From an uncultured Alphaproteobacteria bacterium (GTDB lineage Bacteria > Pseudomonadota > Alphaproteobacteria > HIMB59 > GCA-002718135): a DNA stretch of 64,000 nt. Position numbers and translations under genes: made by a program. The notes below the pieces were generated by a model. The model was given only the letters and a program-made list of their open reading frames with translations. It ran no database searches and was not told the DNA's origin. Within the stretch, counting starts at the first letter, position 1. Each line of letters begins with the position of its first letter. The stretch spans positions 118,960-182,959 of the forward strand of contig CACGDO010000002.1 in the NCBI GenBank assembly GCA_902571865.1. Reading direction: 5' to 3'. Of this stretch, positions 1 to 10,424 are shown piece by piece.

Positions 1-2041
1 TTGAGTCAATATCTAGTACTTTTACTTTAACAATATCTCCTTCACTAATAACATCTTCAACTTTCTCTACTCTTTCATTTTTTAATTGACTAATATGAAC
101 AAGACCATCTGTAGATCCCATGAAATTAACAAAAGCGCCAAAGTCCATTATCTTTATAACTTTACCATCATAAATTTTACCAATCTCTGGTTCTTCAACA
201 ATACCTTTGATCCATTCTAATGCATCTTTTCCAGATTTTTGATCTACAGCTGCAATACTCACTAAACCTTCATCATTGATTTCAATTTTAGCTCCAGTTG
301 TTTCAGATATTTCTCTAATAACTGCTCCTCCTTTACCAATAACTTCTCTAATTTTATCTTTGTTTATTTGTAGATTAGTTATTGTTGGCGCGTATTGAGA
401 AATCGATTGATTAGGTTTATTTATTGCTTTGGCCATTTCACCAAGTATATGGAAGCGTCCATCTTTAGCTTGCGCTAATGCTTCTTCCATAATTTCAGCT
501 GTGATACTAGTTATTTTAATATCCATTTGTAATGAAGTTATTCCTTCAGAAGTTCCTGCAACTTTAAAATCCATATCACCAAGATGATCTTCATCACCAA
601 GTATGTCTGATAATATAACATATTTATCATTCTCTTTAATTAAGCCCATTGCGATACCTGCTACTGGTCTCTCTAAAGGCACTCCTGCATCCATTAAAGA
701 CATTGAGGTACCACAAACAGTTGCCATAGAACTAGAGCCATTAGATTCTGTAATTTCAGATACAACTCTATAAGTATAAGGAAACTTTTCTTTAGAAGGT
801 AACATTGGGTGAATAGCTCTCCAGGCTAATTTTCCATGTCCTATTTCTCTTCTACTGGTAGAACCTATTCTTCCAACTTCTCCAACAGAGTAAGGTGGAA
901 AATTATAATGAAGCATAAAATTCTCTGTATATTCACCATCAATTGCATCTATTCTTTGCTCGTCTTGTCCAGTTCCCAAAGTAGAAACTACAAGAGCTTG
1001 TGTTTCTCCTCTTGTAAATAATGCAGACCCATGAGTTCTTTCTAAAACTCCAGTTTCACACACAATTGGACGGACTGTTTTTGTATCTCTTCCATCAATT
1101 CTATTACCAGTATTAATTAATTCTCCTCTAACTATATCTTTCTCTACATTTTTTATTGCATCTGAAACCAATACTGGTGAGAGTGTTTCACTTACAAATT
1201 TTTCAGAAATTTCATTTCGTAACGAAGATAATTTTTCTGATCTTTTTTGTTTTTCAGTTATTTTATACGCATCTATAAAATCTTTACCAAAGTCTTCATT
1301 GATCTTAGATGGTAGATTTTTAATTTCTTCGTCTTTTTCTTTAAGTTCCCAAGGTTCTCTTGCCGCTTTTTTTGCTAGTGAAATTATTGCTTCAATCACT
1401 GTTTTATAATTTTCTTGACCAAGAACTACTGCATCTAACATTTGTTTTTCTGAAAGCTCGTGAGCTTCAGACTCGATCATTAGTACACCTTCCTTAGTCC
1501 CTGCCAATACTAATTCTAGTTTAGAATTTGATAGTTGACTCTTACTCGGGTTAACAACAAACTCATCGTCTATGAAACCAATCTTAATTGCTCCGAGTGG
1601 GCCTAAAAATGGCAAACCAGATAAAGTTAATGCAGCACTTGCTGCTACCATTGCTACAACATCTGAGTCATTTTCTTGATCATGTGATAATACAGTACAA
1701 GTAACTTGGGTTTCATTTTTAAAATCTTTATGAAATAAAGGTCTAACTGGCCTATCAATTAATCGAGAAACTAATGTTTCTTTTTCAGTTGGTCTAGCCT
1801 CTCTTTTAAAAAAACCACCAGGTATTTTTCCTACAGAATAATATTTTTCTTGATAATTTACTGTTAAGGGGAAAAAATCCATATCAGGATTTGCTTCTTT
1901 TGCAGCAACTACATTACACATAACTGTCGTACCACCATATGTGGCTATGACTGTTGAGTCAGCTTGTCTTGCTATTTTTCCTGTTTCTAATTTAAGTTTT
2001 CTTCCAGCCCATTCAATTTCAACATTTTTCACATCAAACAT
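1..2041 (-). CDS. pnp: polyribonucleotide nucleotidyltransferase (PNPase), 3'-truncated by window edge
   Basis: This phosphorolytic 3'-5' exoribonuclease and degradosome component runs off the left end of the window; about 680 codons are present against roughly 700 in the family. The start is the ATG at 2039-2041, and the protein begins [16 protein letters not shown], as PNPases do. A KH domain with GKGGAVIRE lies near residue 570. An S1 domain starts near residue 620 (IGKIYDGKV, then [13 protein letters not shown]), and its tail lies outside the window. The gene follows rpsO by 22 bases, the usual rpsO-pnp order, so co-transcription is likely. Only the extreme C-terminus is missing. Confidence 0.95.
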   Translation of the reverse strand, partial: MFDVKNVEIEWAGRKLKLETGKIARQADSTVIATYGGTTVMCNVVAAKEANPDMDFFPLTVNYQEKYYSVGKIPGGFFKREARPTEKETLVSRLIDRPVRPLFHKDFKNETQVTCTVLSHDQENDSDVVAMVAASAALTLSGLPFLGPLGAIKIGFIDDEFVVNPSKSQLSNSKLELVLAGTKEGVLMIESEAHELSEKQMLDAVVLGQENYKTVIEAIISLAKKAAREPWELKEKDEEIKNLPSKINEDFGKDFIDAYKITEKQKRSEKLSSLRNEISEKFVSETLSPVLVSDAIKNVEKDIVRGELINTGNRIDGRDTKTVRPIVCETGVLERTHGSALFTRGETQALVVSTLGTGQDEQRIDAIDGEYTENFMLHYNFPPYSVGEVGRIGSTSRREIGHGKLAWRAIHPMLPSKEKFPYTYRVVSEITESNGSSSMATVCGTSMSLMDAGVPLERPVAGIAMGLIKENDKYVILSDILGDEDHLGDMDFKVAGTSEGITSLQMDIKITSITAEIMEEALAQAKDGRFHILGEMAKAINKPNQSISQYAPTITNLQINKDKIREVIGKGGAVIREISETTGAKIEINDEGLVSIAAVDQKSGKDALEWIKGIVEEPEIGKIYDGKVIKIMDFGAFVNFMGSTDGLVHISQLKNERVEKVEDVISEGDIVKVKVLDIDS

Positions 2042-2063
2042 AATTTTTATTTATCCTCTTTTT

Positions 2064-2333
2064 TTAACCTCTAATATTTAATTTTTTTATTAAATCTGAA
2101 TATTCAGATTTATTTTTTTTAGATAAGTAGTTTAACAATTTTTTTCTTTTATTAACTAATGATACTAGTCCTCTTTTTGAATGATTATCTTTATTGTGAG
2201 TCTTAAAATGTTCAGTTAAATTTTTTATTCTTTCTGTTAAAACTGCTATCTGAACACCTGCTGATCCAGTATCTTTTTCATTTTTAGAAAATTCATTAAT
2301 AAGATTTTTTTTATTTTCTTTTGTTATCGACAT
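2064..2333 (-). CDS. rpsO: 30S ribosomal protein S15
   Basis: An 89-residue protein, the standard S15 length. It carries the family signature, with [20 protein letters not shown] near residues 23-42 followed by HSKRGL and the [12 protein letters not shown] helix. S15 binds 16S rRNA at the central-domain three-way junction and nucleates platform assembly. The gene lies 8 bases downstream of truB and just upstream of pnp, the conserved arrangement. The ATG start gives a standard N-terminus ([12 protein letters not shown]). Confidence 0.97.
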   Translation of the reverse strand: MSITKENKKNLINEFSKNEKDTGSAGVQIAVLTERIKNLTEHFKTHNKDNHSKRGLVSLVNKRKKLLNYLSKKNKSEYSDLIKKLNIRG

Positions 2334-2341
2334 CGGTTCTC

Positions 2342-3247
2342 CTATATTAATATTTTATTTGGTTTAAACAAATTACCATCTAATTTGCCTATTGAGACAA
2401 TGTCTCCTTTCTTAAATAAAAAAATATTTTTTTTATCTAAGTTTATTGACGAAGAATTTATAATTTTTCTTTCATCAATTTTAATAGATCTTCCAAAAGA
2501 TAAATTTTCAATATCTAATTTTTCTTCAATTTCATAAGCCAAGATGTCGTCCAGCATAGAAATTGTAGTGGAGATACAATTAATTTGTTCGTGCATTTGT
2601 CCTATTTTTAGAAGATCGTCCAGTAAAATCGAATTTTTTTCACTGAATTTACCTACTTTTGACCTTTTCAATGAAGAAATGTGACCATATGTTTTAAGAT
2701 CTATGGCTAAATCACGAGCTAGACTTCTGACATAAAAGCCCTGACCACATAAAATTTTAAATGATGTTTTGTTTATACTATGGTCAGTAATATATAAATC
2801 TTCGATAAAAACTTTTTTTGGTTGAATTGTAAATTTTTTATTTTCTCTAAATAATTTATAAGCTCTTTTACCATTAATTTTAACTGCCGAAACTTTTGGA
2901 GGTATCTGATTTATAAAACCAATATACTTAATAATTTTTTTTTCTATTTCTTTTCTTTTAGGCAGGTAATGTGATTCAAATAAGATTTTACCCTCAGCAT
3001 CATCTGTTGTGGTTTGAGCTCCCCATGTTACAACAAACTTATATTCTTTATTCATATTACTAATATATGGAATGAGTTTTGTTGCTTTTCCTATAGCAAT
3101 TGGTAAAACACCTTCTGCCATAGGATCTAAAGTGCCTGCATGACCAATTTTTTTGATTGAAAATTTTTTTTTGATAGAATTAATGGCTTTAAAAGATGTA
3201 ATATTTTTGGGTTTATATAAATTTATCCAACCTTGTTTTGAAATCAT
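2342..3247 (-). CDS. truB: tRNA pseudouridine(55) synthase
   Basis: TruB converts U55 of the tRNA T-loop to pseudouridine. The catalytic motif [12 protein letters not shown] is visible, with the nucleophile Asp at residue 41, followed by [12 protein letters not shown]. The [14 protein letters not shown] motif of the family lies near residues 164-177. At 301 residues the length is normal. The start codon overlaps the rbfA stop at base 3247, so the two are translationally coupled. It sits in the nusA-infB-rbfA-truB-rpsO-pnp cluster, where this enzyme is expected. Confidence 0.96.
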   Translation of the reverse strand: MISKQGWINLYKPKNITSFKAINSIKKKFSIKKIGHAGTLDPMAEGVLPIAIGKATKLIPYISNMNKEYKFVVTWGAQTTTDDAEGKILFESHYLPKRKEIEKKIIKYIGFINQIPPKVSAVKINGKRAYKLFRENKKFTIQPKKVFIEDLYITDHSINKTSFKILCGQGFYVRSLARDLAIDLKTYGHISSLKRSKVGKFSEKNSILLDDLLKIGQMHEQINCISTTISMLDDILAYEIEEKLDIENLSFGRSIKIDERKIINSSSINLDKKNIFLFKKGDIVSIGKLDGNLFKPNKILI

Positions 3248-3612
3248 TATTTAATATCTCTAAGGACATTTTTGTTTAATAATAGATTTTCAATTTTTTC
3301 TGCCTCATCAAATGTATCATCTAGATAGAAAGAGAGCCTTGGAGTAAATTTTGCATTAATTTTTGCTTTTGACAAAAATTTTTGGAAAATATATTTTCTA
3401 TCTTTCAAAACTTTTAAAATATGTATTTTGTCTTTACCACCTAGAGGCATAAAATATACATTTGCAATCTTTAAATCTTTAGACATTCTTACAAATGATA
3501 TTGTAATTGACGAAGAATTAATATTTTCGTCAAAAAAATCTTCTTTTAGTAAACAATCGCTAAGTAATGATCTAATGAGCTCACCGAATCTAATTTGCCT
3601 TTGAGTATCCAT
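3247..3612 (-). CDS. rbfA: 30S ribosome-binding factor A
   Basis: A 121-residue KH-like ribosome maturation factor needed for 16S rRNA 5'-end processing and cold adaptation. Family features are the N-terminal RQIRFGELIRSLLSDCL, the central strand with DLKIANVYFMPLGG, and the C-terminal KINAKFTPRLSFYLDDTFDEAEKIENLL. It lies between infB (12-base gap) and truB (1-base overlap), the classical position. Identification rests on both the motifs and this fixed gene order. Confidence 0.94.
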   Translation of the reverse strand: MDTQRQIRFGELIRSLLSDCLLKEDFFDENINSSSITISFVRMSKDLKIANVYFMPLGGKDKIHILKVLKDRKYIFQKFLSKAKINAKFTPRLSFYLDDTFDEAEKIENLLLNKNVLRDIK

Positions 3613-3624
3613 TGTAATAAAACA

Positions 3625-5865
3625 TCAAAGCTTTCTGCTCGTAGAAACTTCTTCAAATGTTTCTATAATATCGCCTACTTTTATATCACTATAATTTTCT
3701 AGCATTACACCACATTCAAAACCAGACTTGACCTCAGATACTTCTTCTTTAAATCTTTTTAGACTACTAATTTGCCCTTTATGAATTACGATATTGTCTC
3801 TTAGAATTCTAATCTGTGATTTTCTTGAAATAAGACCATCTTTAACCATACACCCTGCTATATTTCCAACTTTGGAAATATTAAATACCTCTCTAATCTC
3901 TATATTACCTGTAATATTTTCAGAGATATCTGGTTTTAATAAACCAGTTAGAAGATTTTTTACATCATCAATAAGTTCATAGATAATTGAATAATATTTA
4001 ATATCTACACCATCTCTTTTAGCTATATCTCTTGCATGAGGTAGTGCTCTAACATTAAAACCAACAATAAAACCTCTTCCAGAGCTAGCTAATGTAACAT
4101 CACTCTCTGTAATTGCGCCTACACCTTTGTAAATAACATTAACCTTAACTTCATCGGTTGAGAGTTTAGTTATTGAATTTTCAATTGCTTCTGCTGAGCC
4201 TTGAACATCTGTTTTAATTACTATTGGAAGACTTGTTGCTTCACCTTTGTTAATTTGAGCAAACATTTCTTCAACATTAGATTTTGCAACCGTATTTTTT
4301 TGAATTTGAAGTTTACTTGCTCTAAATTCTGCAATTTTTCGAGCAATACCCTCACTTTCAACTACAATAAAATCATCACCAGCTAAAGGATTAGAGTCAA
4401 ATCCTAAAACTTCAACTGGAACAGCTGGTTCAGCTTGTTTTATATTTTTACCCTTATCATCAATTAAAGCTTTAACCTTACCCCACTCAGATCCGGATAC
4501 AAATATGTCACTTACTTTCAATGTTCCTTTTTGTACTAAAACTGTTGCAACTGAACCTCTGCCCTTTTCAAGTTTAGATTCAATTACAGACCCTCTGGCT
4601 TTTCTATTAGGATTAGCTTTGAGATTAAGAAGATCTGCTTGTAAATGAATAGCTTCTTCTAATTTATCTAAATTTGTTCCTTTAGTCGCCGATACTTCTA
4701 TATCTAAAACTTCACCACTTAGTTTTTCAACAATTACTTCATGACTAAGTAGTTCATTTCTAACTTTATCAGGATCGGCTCCAGGGAGATCAATTTTATT
4801 AATAGCAACTATTATTGGTACCTCCGCAGTTTTTGCGTGGGCAATTGACTCAATTGTCTGAGGTTTAATTCCATCATCTGCAGCCACAACAAGTATAATT
4901 ATATCAGTTGTTTTAGAACCTCTTGCTCTCATATTTGAGAAAGCAGCGTGACCAGGAGTATCAATAAATGTAATTTTTTTGTTATTATTGTTTGTTTGAT
5001 AAGCACCAATATGCTGTGTAATACCTCCTGCCTCACCAGACACTACATTACTTTGTCTGAATGCATCAAGTAAAGAGGTTTTACCATGGTCAACATGACC
5101 CATGATCGTTACTACAGGAGCTCTTTGAATGAGACTGTCTTCTGGATCTTCAAAATCTTTAATGTCATTTAAAACATCATCATCTTTAACTACTGTTACT
5201 TTGTGGCCTAATTCTTCTGCAACTAGTTGAGCTGTATCAGACTCCAATGATTGAGTAGCATTTGCCATTACACCCATTTTCATTAAGACTTTAACTACAT
5301 CTGCTGTTTTCTCAGCCATTCTGTTGGCTAAATCTTGAACAGTAATAAAATCAGGAATTGAAACTTCTCTAGAGATTTTAGCGTCATCTTCCTCGGTTGC
5401 TGATTTTAGTCTTTCTTTTTCTCTCGCTCTTTTTATTTTAGCTAAACTGGGAAATTTATCAAATTCTTGTTCTTCTTGTTCTAGTATTTTTTTAGCATCA
5501 GATTTACTAAAATCATCTTCAAGTGGACGAAGAGTTGATTTTTTTTGTTGGGTTTTTTTATCTACAGTTTTTTTATTTTTATTTTCAAAGTTTCTAGTTT
5601 TATTAGGTGAGGAAAAGTTTGGTTGCGGTGATGAATTAATTCCTGGCCTAGGTGTTCTTAGACTAGATGATCCTCTAAAATTAGATTGTGTTGTAGATGA
5701 ACTTTTTTGTTGATTATTTTTATTTTTAAAAACAATTTGTATTGTTTTTTTACTACCACTAGTTCTTGCTTTATCTCCTGCTGGACCAAGATTTTTTCTT
5801 ATTTGAAGTCTTCCTGATGAAGATAGTTTTAATGGCTTTTTTTTATTACCTTTATCTTTATCCAA
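3625..5865 (-). CDS. infB: translation initiation factor IF-2
   Basis: This 746-residue GTPase delivers initiator tRNA to the 30S subunit. The N-terminal ~150 residues are low-complexity, Lys/Ser/Asn-rich and coiled. A short IF2_N helix region follows (ISIPDFITVQDLANRMAEK-like, near 170). The G domain has P-loop GHVDHGKT near residue 255, switch II DTPGHAAF near 300 and NKID near 357. The C-terminal domains II-IV bind fMet-tRNA. The length is short for an alphaproteobacterial IF-2, mainly from a trimmed N-terminus, in keeping with a compact genome. It is 2 bases from nusA, with no ylxR gene between. Confidence 0.96.
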   Translation of the reverse strand: MDKDKGNKKKPLKLSSSGRLQIRKNLGPAGDKARTSGSKKTIQIVFKNKNNQQKSSSTTQSNFRGSSSLRTPRPGINSSPQPNFSSPNKTRNFENKNKKTVDKKTQQKKSTLRPLEDDFSKSDAKKILEQEEQEFDKFPSLAKIKRAREKERLKSATEEDDAKISREVSIPDFITVQDLANRMAEKTADVVKVLMKMGVMANATQSLESDTAQLVAEELGHKVTVVKDDDVLNDIKDFEDPEDSLIQRAPVVTIMGHVDHGKTSLLDAFRQSNVVSGEAGGITQHIGAYQTNNNNKKITFIDTPGHAAFSNMRARGSKTTDIIILVVAADDGIKPQTIESIAHAKTAEVPIIVAINKIDLPGADPDKVRNELLSHEVIVEKLSGEVLDIEVSATKGTNLDKLEEAIHLQADLLNLKANPNRKARGSVIESKLEKGRGSVATVLVQKGTLKVSDIFVSGSEWGKVKALIDDKGKNIKQAEPAVPVEVLGFDSNPLAGDDFIVVESEGIARKIAEFRASKLQIQKNTVAKSNVEEMFAQINKGEATSLPIVIKTDVQGSAEAIENSITKLSTDEVKVNVIYKGVGAITESDVTLASSGRGFIVGFNVRALPHARDIAKRDGVDIKYYSIIYELIDDVKNLLTGLLKPDISENITGNIEIREVFNISKVGNIAGCMVKDGLISRKSQIRILRDNIVIHKGQISSLKRFKEEVSEVKSGFECGVMLENYSDIKVGDIIETFEEVSTSRKL

Positions 5866-5867
5866 TT

Positions 5868-7406
5868 TTAATCCTTATTTTGTTCTTCAGACCAGAAACT
5901 TCTTGCTTCCATTATCATATTGTTAGCTATTTCTTCATCAAGATCTAATTCTCTTAATATACCTTCTTCTTTGTCTATAAGTTCGAATGTAGCTAAATCC
6001 GCAAAATCATTAACATTGAGAATATTTGATTTTGCTAATTTTGCTAAAATACTGTTATTCATACCATTCAAATTTTTTAATTTTTCATCACTAATATTTT
6101 CATCTATAAGTTTTTGGTCCAACTCTGCTTTTTCCTTCACAAAGTTTGTAGATCTATCAATTATTTCTTGAGCTAAAGTAGTATCAAAACCTTCTATTTT
6201 TTCTAAATTTTCTAAAGTTTCTGAAGCAATAGACTCAACACTTGTATAACCATCAGTAACAAGAAGTTGAGCAATAACGTCTTCAACATCAAGTGCCTCG
6301 GCTAATAAAATACTTTTTTCTTTAAATTCTTGTTGTCTTCTTTCAGATTCTTCATCCTCAGTTAAAATATCTATTTCTAAACTAGTTAAGTTAGAAGCTA
6401 ATTTTACATTTTGACCTTTTCTTCCAATTGCTAAACTTAATTGATCATCAGGTATTACAACTTCAACTTTATTTTTTTCTTCATACAAAAAAATCTTACT
6501 AACTTCAGCTGGAGCAAGAGCATTAGCTAAAAAAGTAGCTTGATTATCAGACCATGTAACAATATCTATTTTCTCTCCTTGTAATTCATTTACAACAGCT
6601 TGTACTCTTGAACCTCTCATACCAACACAAGCGCCGACCGGATCTATAGTAGAGTCTTCTGTAAAAACACTAATCTTAGCTCTTGAACCAGGATCTCTTG
6701 CAACACTTTTAACAGTAATAACTCCTTCGTATATTTCTGGTACTTCTTGAAAAAATAATTTTGATAAAAATTGAGGATGTGTTCTTGATAAGAATACTTG
6801 GTAGCCTTTTACATCGTTCTTTACTTCGTAAATATAAGCTCTAACCCTATCTCCATTCTTAAATGTTTCTCTTGGAATGAGTTCTTCTCGTTTAATTATA
6901 GCTTCACTCTTACCTAAATCTATTATTAAATTTCCAAATTCAGTTCTTTTAACTATACCAACTGCTATTTCACCAACCTTATCTTTATATTCTTCATATT
7001 GATTAGATTTATCAGCTTCTCTTACTTTTTGAATTATTACTCCTTTTGCATTTTGTGCTGCAACTCTTCCTAATTCAATAGGTGGCAGTTCTTTAGTAAT
7101 GAACTCTCCTAAACCGATATCTGGATTGATTTTTTTTGCATCTTCTAAAAGAATTTGCCTGGATTGAAACTCTTCTTCAATATTTGCGACAACTTCCAGA
7201 TAAGAATTAAGTTTAATATCCCCTGTGTTTCTATCAATAGATATTCTTATATCAATCTCTTGGCCATATTTTACTCTTGCGGCTTTTTCTAATGCTTGTT
7301 CCATTGCAGAAAAAACTGAATCTTGATCAATATTTTTTTCTTGCGCTACATTAGATGCAACTTGCAGCATATCTTCTCTAATTACATTATATTTTTTTTT
7401 AGCCAT
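5868..7406 (-). CDS. nusA: transcription termination/antitermination protein NusA
   Basis: A 512-residue RNA polymerase-binding factor for pausing, termination and antitermination. The order of domains is N-terminal RNAP-binding (YNVIREDMLQVASNVAQEKN), S1 (VGEIAVGIVKRTEFGNLIIDLG near 145-165), KH1/KH2 (DPVGACVGMRGSRVQAVVNEL near 255 and LAIGRKGQNVKLASNL near 325), and C-terminal acidic helix-hairpin repeats. The ATG at 7404-7406 follows the trmB terminator hairpin directly. The gene that usually precedes nusA, rimP, is absent from this spot, so nusA is first in its cluster. Confidence 0.97.
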   Translation of the reverse strand: MAKKKYNVIREDMLQVASNVAQEKNIDQDSVFSAMEQALEKAARVKYGQEIDIRISIDRNTGDIKLNSYLEVVANIEEEFQSRQILLEDAKKINPDIGLGEFITKELPPIELGRVAAQNAKGVIIQKVREADKSNQYEEYKDKVGEIAVGIVKRTEFGNLIIDLGKSEAIIKREELIPRETFKNGDRVRAYIYEVKNDVKGYQVFLSRTHPQFLSKLFFQEVPEIYEGVITVKSVARDPGSRAKISVFTEDSTIDPVGACVGMRGSRVQAVVNELQGEKIDIVTWSDNQATFLANALAPAEVSKIFLYEEKNKVEVVIPDDQLSLAIGRKGQNVKLASNLTSLEIDILTEDEESERRQQEFKEKSILLAEALDVEDVIAQLLVTDGYTSVESIASETLENLEKIEGFDTTLAQEIIDRSTNFVKEKAELDQKLIDENISDEKLKNLNGMNNSILAKLAKSNILNVNDFADLATFELIDKEEGILRELDLDEEIANNMIMEARSFWSEEQNKD

Positions 7407-7418
7407 ATTTATAAAAAA

Positions 7419-7438
7419 AAGGTGGGATAACCCACCTT
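7419..7438 (-). terminator. intrinsic terminator after trmB
   Basis: A perfect 8-bp stem AAGGTGGG/CCCACCTT with loop ATAA is followed on the minus strand by a run of eight T (plus-strand A run at 7413-7420). It lies 40 bases after the trmB stop and ends 12 bases before the nusA ATG. It can close the long tsaB-trmB operon and at the same time act as an attenuator in the nusA leader. Confidence 0.85.
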
Positions 7439-7478
7439 AATAATAATGCGTATATTAATATTTGGCAGAATTTCAAGC

Positions 7479-8135
7479 CTATAATTTTCTCAAAATGAAT
7501 AAAGATGGTTTTCTTTGAGAATTAATTGCTTTTTTATAATATTTTGTCTCAATATCGAAATAATCCTTTATATGCAGATTCATTTCAGATTGGTTCATCC
7601 AGACAAAATAATCCCTACAACTATAAATTGAATTTAAAATAAATCTTACATATATTGTTGAATCTGTAGCGATATGTATCTCGCTATCCTCTTTTAAAGT
7701 GTTATGAAGTTTTATTAAAAAATCACTAGTTATCAATCTACGCTTTGCGTGTCGATTTTTTGGCCATGGATCAGGAAAAAATATCCATACAAGGTCAAAA
7801 CATTCTCTATGTGCACATTCTAAAACATCATATACATTTCCGTTATGTAATAGAATATTATTTATTTCATTCTTTTCAATGTTTTTAAGTAAAATTAAAT
7901 TTCCATCAATGTATTTTTCACAAGATATAATAACTTTGTCTAAAAATTGATTTGCAAGAAATATACTAGTTTCACCATATCCAGTGCCAATATCTAAAAT
8001 ATAATTTATTTTTTTATCGCAATTTTGAAACTTGTATTTGTCAACTATTTGATGATATTTTTTTAAATCAATTTTTTTCTTGCTTCTTCCTCTTGTTCTC
8101 CCAAATAAGCGATTGCTATAATTATTACTAATCAT
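7479..8135 (-). CDS. trmB: tRNA (guanine(46)-N7)-methyltransferase
   Basis: A SAM-dependent class I methyltransferase that makes m7G46 in the tRNA variable loop. The SAM motif DIGTGYGETSIFLA is near residues 48-61. The family signature FPDPWPKNRHAKRRLI lies near 120-135, with the substrate-binding Asp in the following ATDSTIYVRF region. At 218 residues the length is normal. It overlaps lnt by 8 bases and is the last gene of the operon, followed by the hairpin at 7419-7438. Confidence 0.95.
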   Translation of the reverse strand: MISNNYSNRLFGRTRGRSKKKIDLKKYHQIVDKYKFQNCDKKINYILDIGTGYGETSIFLANQFLDKVIISCEKYIDGNLILLKNIEKNEINNILLHNGNVYDVLECAHRECFDLVWIFFPDPWPKNRHAKRRLITSDFLIKLHNTLKEDSEIHIATDSTIYVRFILNSIYSCRDYFVWMNQSEMNLHIKDYFDIETKYYKKAINSQRKPSLFILRKL

Positions 8136-9579
8136 TTTTTCTTAAATAATAGAAAGTAGTTATTGAAAAAATAATAAAGAGATAAATTTTAAATATTGAA
8201 TGAAAATTTAATAAATTATTATTTTCTTTGAATAATAATTTGTGTTTAAAACTCTCAGTTTTGTTAAATTCAGTTTTATTTAGTACATTACCTTTATTAT
8301 CTATCACTGCAGATATTCCATTATTTGAAACACGAATAATTGGCTTATTAAACTCTGCAGCTCTAATTTTAGTAAGATAGAAATGTTGATAAGGACCGAG
8401 ATAATCACCAAACCAAAAATCATTCGTAATATTTACAATAAAATTACCTTTGTTATTTAATTTATTTAAAAGCTTCCAATAAAAAACAATTTCATAACAA
8501 ATCACAGGAATAAAACTTATATTATCATTTAGATTAATTATTCTTTCAACTTTACCTTGTGAATAATCATTTTGACCAACGATACTCTCTAAAAAGGTCA
8601 GTGAATTTCTTAATGGTAGAAACTCTCCAAAGGGAACAAGAATTTTTTTATCAAAGTAAGTTACATTTACTAAATTAATATTTACTAAACTATTATAATA
8701 TTTATTATTTTCATATCTAGTTGCTCCAATAATTAATGTTTGATTTTCTTTTAGAGAATCTTTTATGATTTTTAGTTCAAGATCATCTAAAAGATAAGGA
8801 AAATTATTTTCACCAAAGATAAGCAAATCTGCATCACTTCCATCAATATGTTTTATGATCCTTTGAAGTTTTTTTTCAGGTGTCAAAAATTGATCATTAT
8901 TTTTAAAATTTAATTGGAAAATTTCCATATTAATTGTTTTAATTTTAGAATTATTTTTTTCTAGGTTAAAATTTGTAATTAATAAGCTAATAATTGGCAG
9001 AGAAATAAACAGTGTTAGATATTTCAATTCTTGTTTAAAGTTTTCTTTAGTTAAAAAAATAAAAGGTATGCAAAATATCTGAATAATTAAATAACTTGAA
9101 AATAATGTTCCAAATGATTTTAGAGAAAATAGTAAATATTCATTACTAGAAAATAATAACGAAAATGTGAACCAAGGAAATCCATAAAAAAATATTGATA
9201 TTATATATTCACTAGATGTAAACATAATTGGGATAAGAATGATTATTGGAATTTTTTTTCCTAATTTAAAAATTATTGTAAAGATTAAACCTAAAATTAC
9301 AGATAAGAATATTATCAGTAATAAAAATACTAGAAAAAAATTTTTAGTTTCTTCAAAAACAAAAAAAGGGTTTTTGATCCAAAATAAATAACTAATAAAA
9401 AAACCAAACCCAAATATTGAGAATTTAGTAAAAATATTTTTATCACTATAATTTTCTTTATTTAAATCTAATAAAAAGCATAGGGATGGAAAAATAATAA
9501 AACCTAGTGGTAAAAAAAAATATGGGGGAAATAAAAGTGAAGTTAAAAGTCCTAAGATAAAATAAATTAAAATGCTCAA
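8128..9579 (-). CDS. lnt: apolipoprotein N-acyltransferase
   Basis: An integral inner-membrane enzyme of the nitrilase superfamily that transfers the third acyl chain to lipoprotein N-termini. About six hydrophobic segments occupy the first ~205 residues, followed by the periplasmic CN-hydrolase domain. The catalytic triad is visible: Glu in FGENNFPYL (near 257), Lys in FDKKILVPFGEFLP (near 315) and Cys in PVICYEIVF (near 363). A final membrane segment lies at the C-terminus. At 483 residues it is slightly shorter than the E. coli enzyme. The start overlaps the corC stop (ATGA type). Confidence 0.93.
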   Translation of the reverse strand: MSILIYFILGLLTSLLFPPYFFLPLGFIIFPSLCFLLDLNKENYSDKNIFTKFSIFGFGFFISYLFWIKNPFFVFEETKNFFLVFLLLIIFLSVILGLIFTIIFKLGKKIPIIILIPIMFTSSEYIISIFFYGFPWFTFSLLFSSNEYLLFSLKSFGTLFSSYLIIQIFCIPFIFLTKENFKQELKYLTLFISLPIISLLITNFNLEKNNSKIKTINMEIFQLNFKNNDQFLTPEKKLQRIIKHIDGSDADLLIFGENNFPYLLDDLELKIIKDSLKENQTLIIGATRYENNKYYNSLVNINLVNVTYFDKKILVPFGEFLPLRNSLTFLESIVGQNDYSQGKVERIINLNDNISFIPVICYEIVFYWKLLNKLNNKGNFIVNITNDFWFGDYLGPYQHFYLTKIRAAEFNKPIIRVSNNGISAVIDNKGNVLNKTEFNKTESFKHKLLFKENNNLLNFHSIFKIYLFIIFSITTFYYLRKND

Positions 9580-10424
9580 TTATTTTTATTTACTTCAACA
9601 ATTTCAATTTTTCTATTGTTTGATTTAACGATCTTGATCGTAAGTTCATCATTAAAATCAATTACCTCATTATTTTTTGGTATTCTGTTTATTTTTTCAT
9701 ATACAAGACCACCTACAGAAGAGGTTTCATCATCTTCATTTCTTTGGATATTAATTGAAAAAAATTCTTCTAAATCTTCAACTCTATAACTAGCATCTAC
9801 AGTTATTGAATTATCTGATTTTTTATAAACTAATTCTTCATCATCTTCAGCGTCATGTTCATCTTCAATCTCACCAACAATTTCTTCAACTAAGTCTTCT
9901 ATTGTTACCAATCCATCAACACCTCCAACTCCATCAACAACTAGTCCTATATGAATTCTAGACGATCTCATTGTTTTCAGTAAATCTAAAATCGGAGATT
10001 TTGGAGCAACAAATAATACATCTCTTATTATTTCGTTCATCTTAAATGTATCCTGTGACGTTTTAATAAAATCTTTTATGTGAAAAAAACCAATTACATT
10101 ATCAATATTTTTTTTGAATACTGGAATTCTAGAATGTCCCTCTTCCTTAATAACTTCTAAAATTTCGTTGTAAGATTTGTCATGGTCTAAGGCTACAATT
10201 TCACTCCTAGGTATCATTAAATCTTCAACACTTTTTTCATTCAAATTTACAATGTTTTTAATTAGATTTTTTTCATTATTGTCATTAAGATTTTCGATAT
10301 CTTTATTATCTTCATCATTGGCAATAAAATTTAAGATATCTTCTTTTGTTGAATCATTAGATAATAGTTTTTTGATTATCCAATTTTTCCAGCTCGATGA
10401 TTTATCAGCGTTATTTGTATTCAT
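9576..10424 (-). CDS. corC: CorC/HlyC-type CBS-domain protein
   Basis: A 282-residue cytosolic protein with two CBS domains. The first surrounds MIPRSEIVALDHDKSYNEI and EGHSRIPVFKKN; the second surrounds MRSSRIHIGLVVDGVGG. They are followed by the acidic linker EDEHDAEDDEE and a C-terminal CorC_HlyC transporter-associated domain. No DUF21 membrane domain is present, so this is the short CorC type linked in other bacteria to Mg/Co efflux and membrane integrity, not a channel itself. It lies between ybeY and lnt, the conserved ybeY-corC-lnt order. Confidence 0.88.
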   Translation of the reverse strand: MNTNNADKSSSWKNWIIKKLLSNDSTKEDILNFIANDEDNKDIENLNDNNEKNLIKNIVNLNEKSVEDLMIPRSEIVALDHDKSYNEILEVIKEEGHSRIPVFKKNIDNVIGFFHIKDFIKTSQDTFKMNEIIRDVLFVAPKSPILDLLKTMRSSRIHIGLVVDGVGGVDGLVTIEDLVEEIVGEIEDEHDAEDDEELVYKKSDNSITVDASYRVEDLEEFFSINIQRNEDDETSSVGGLVYEKINRIPKNNEVIDFNDELTIKIVKSNNRKIEIVEVNKNN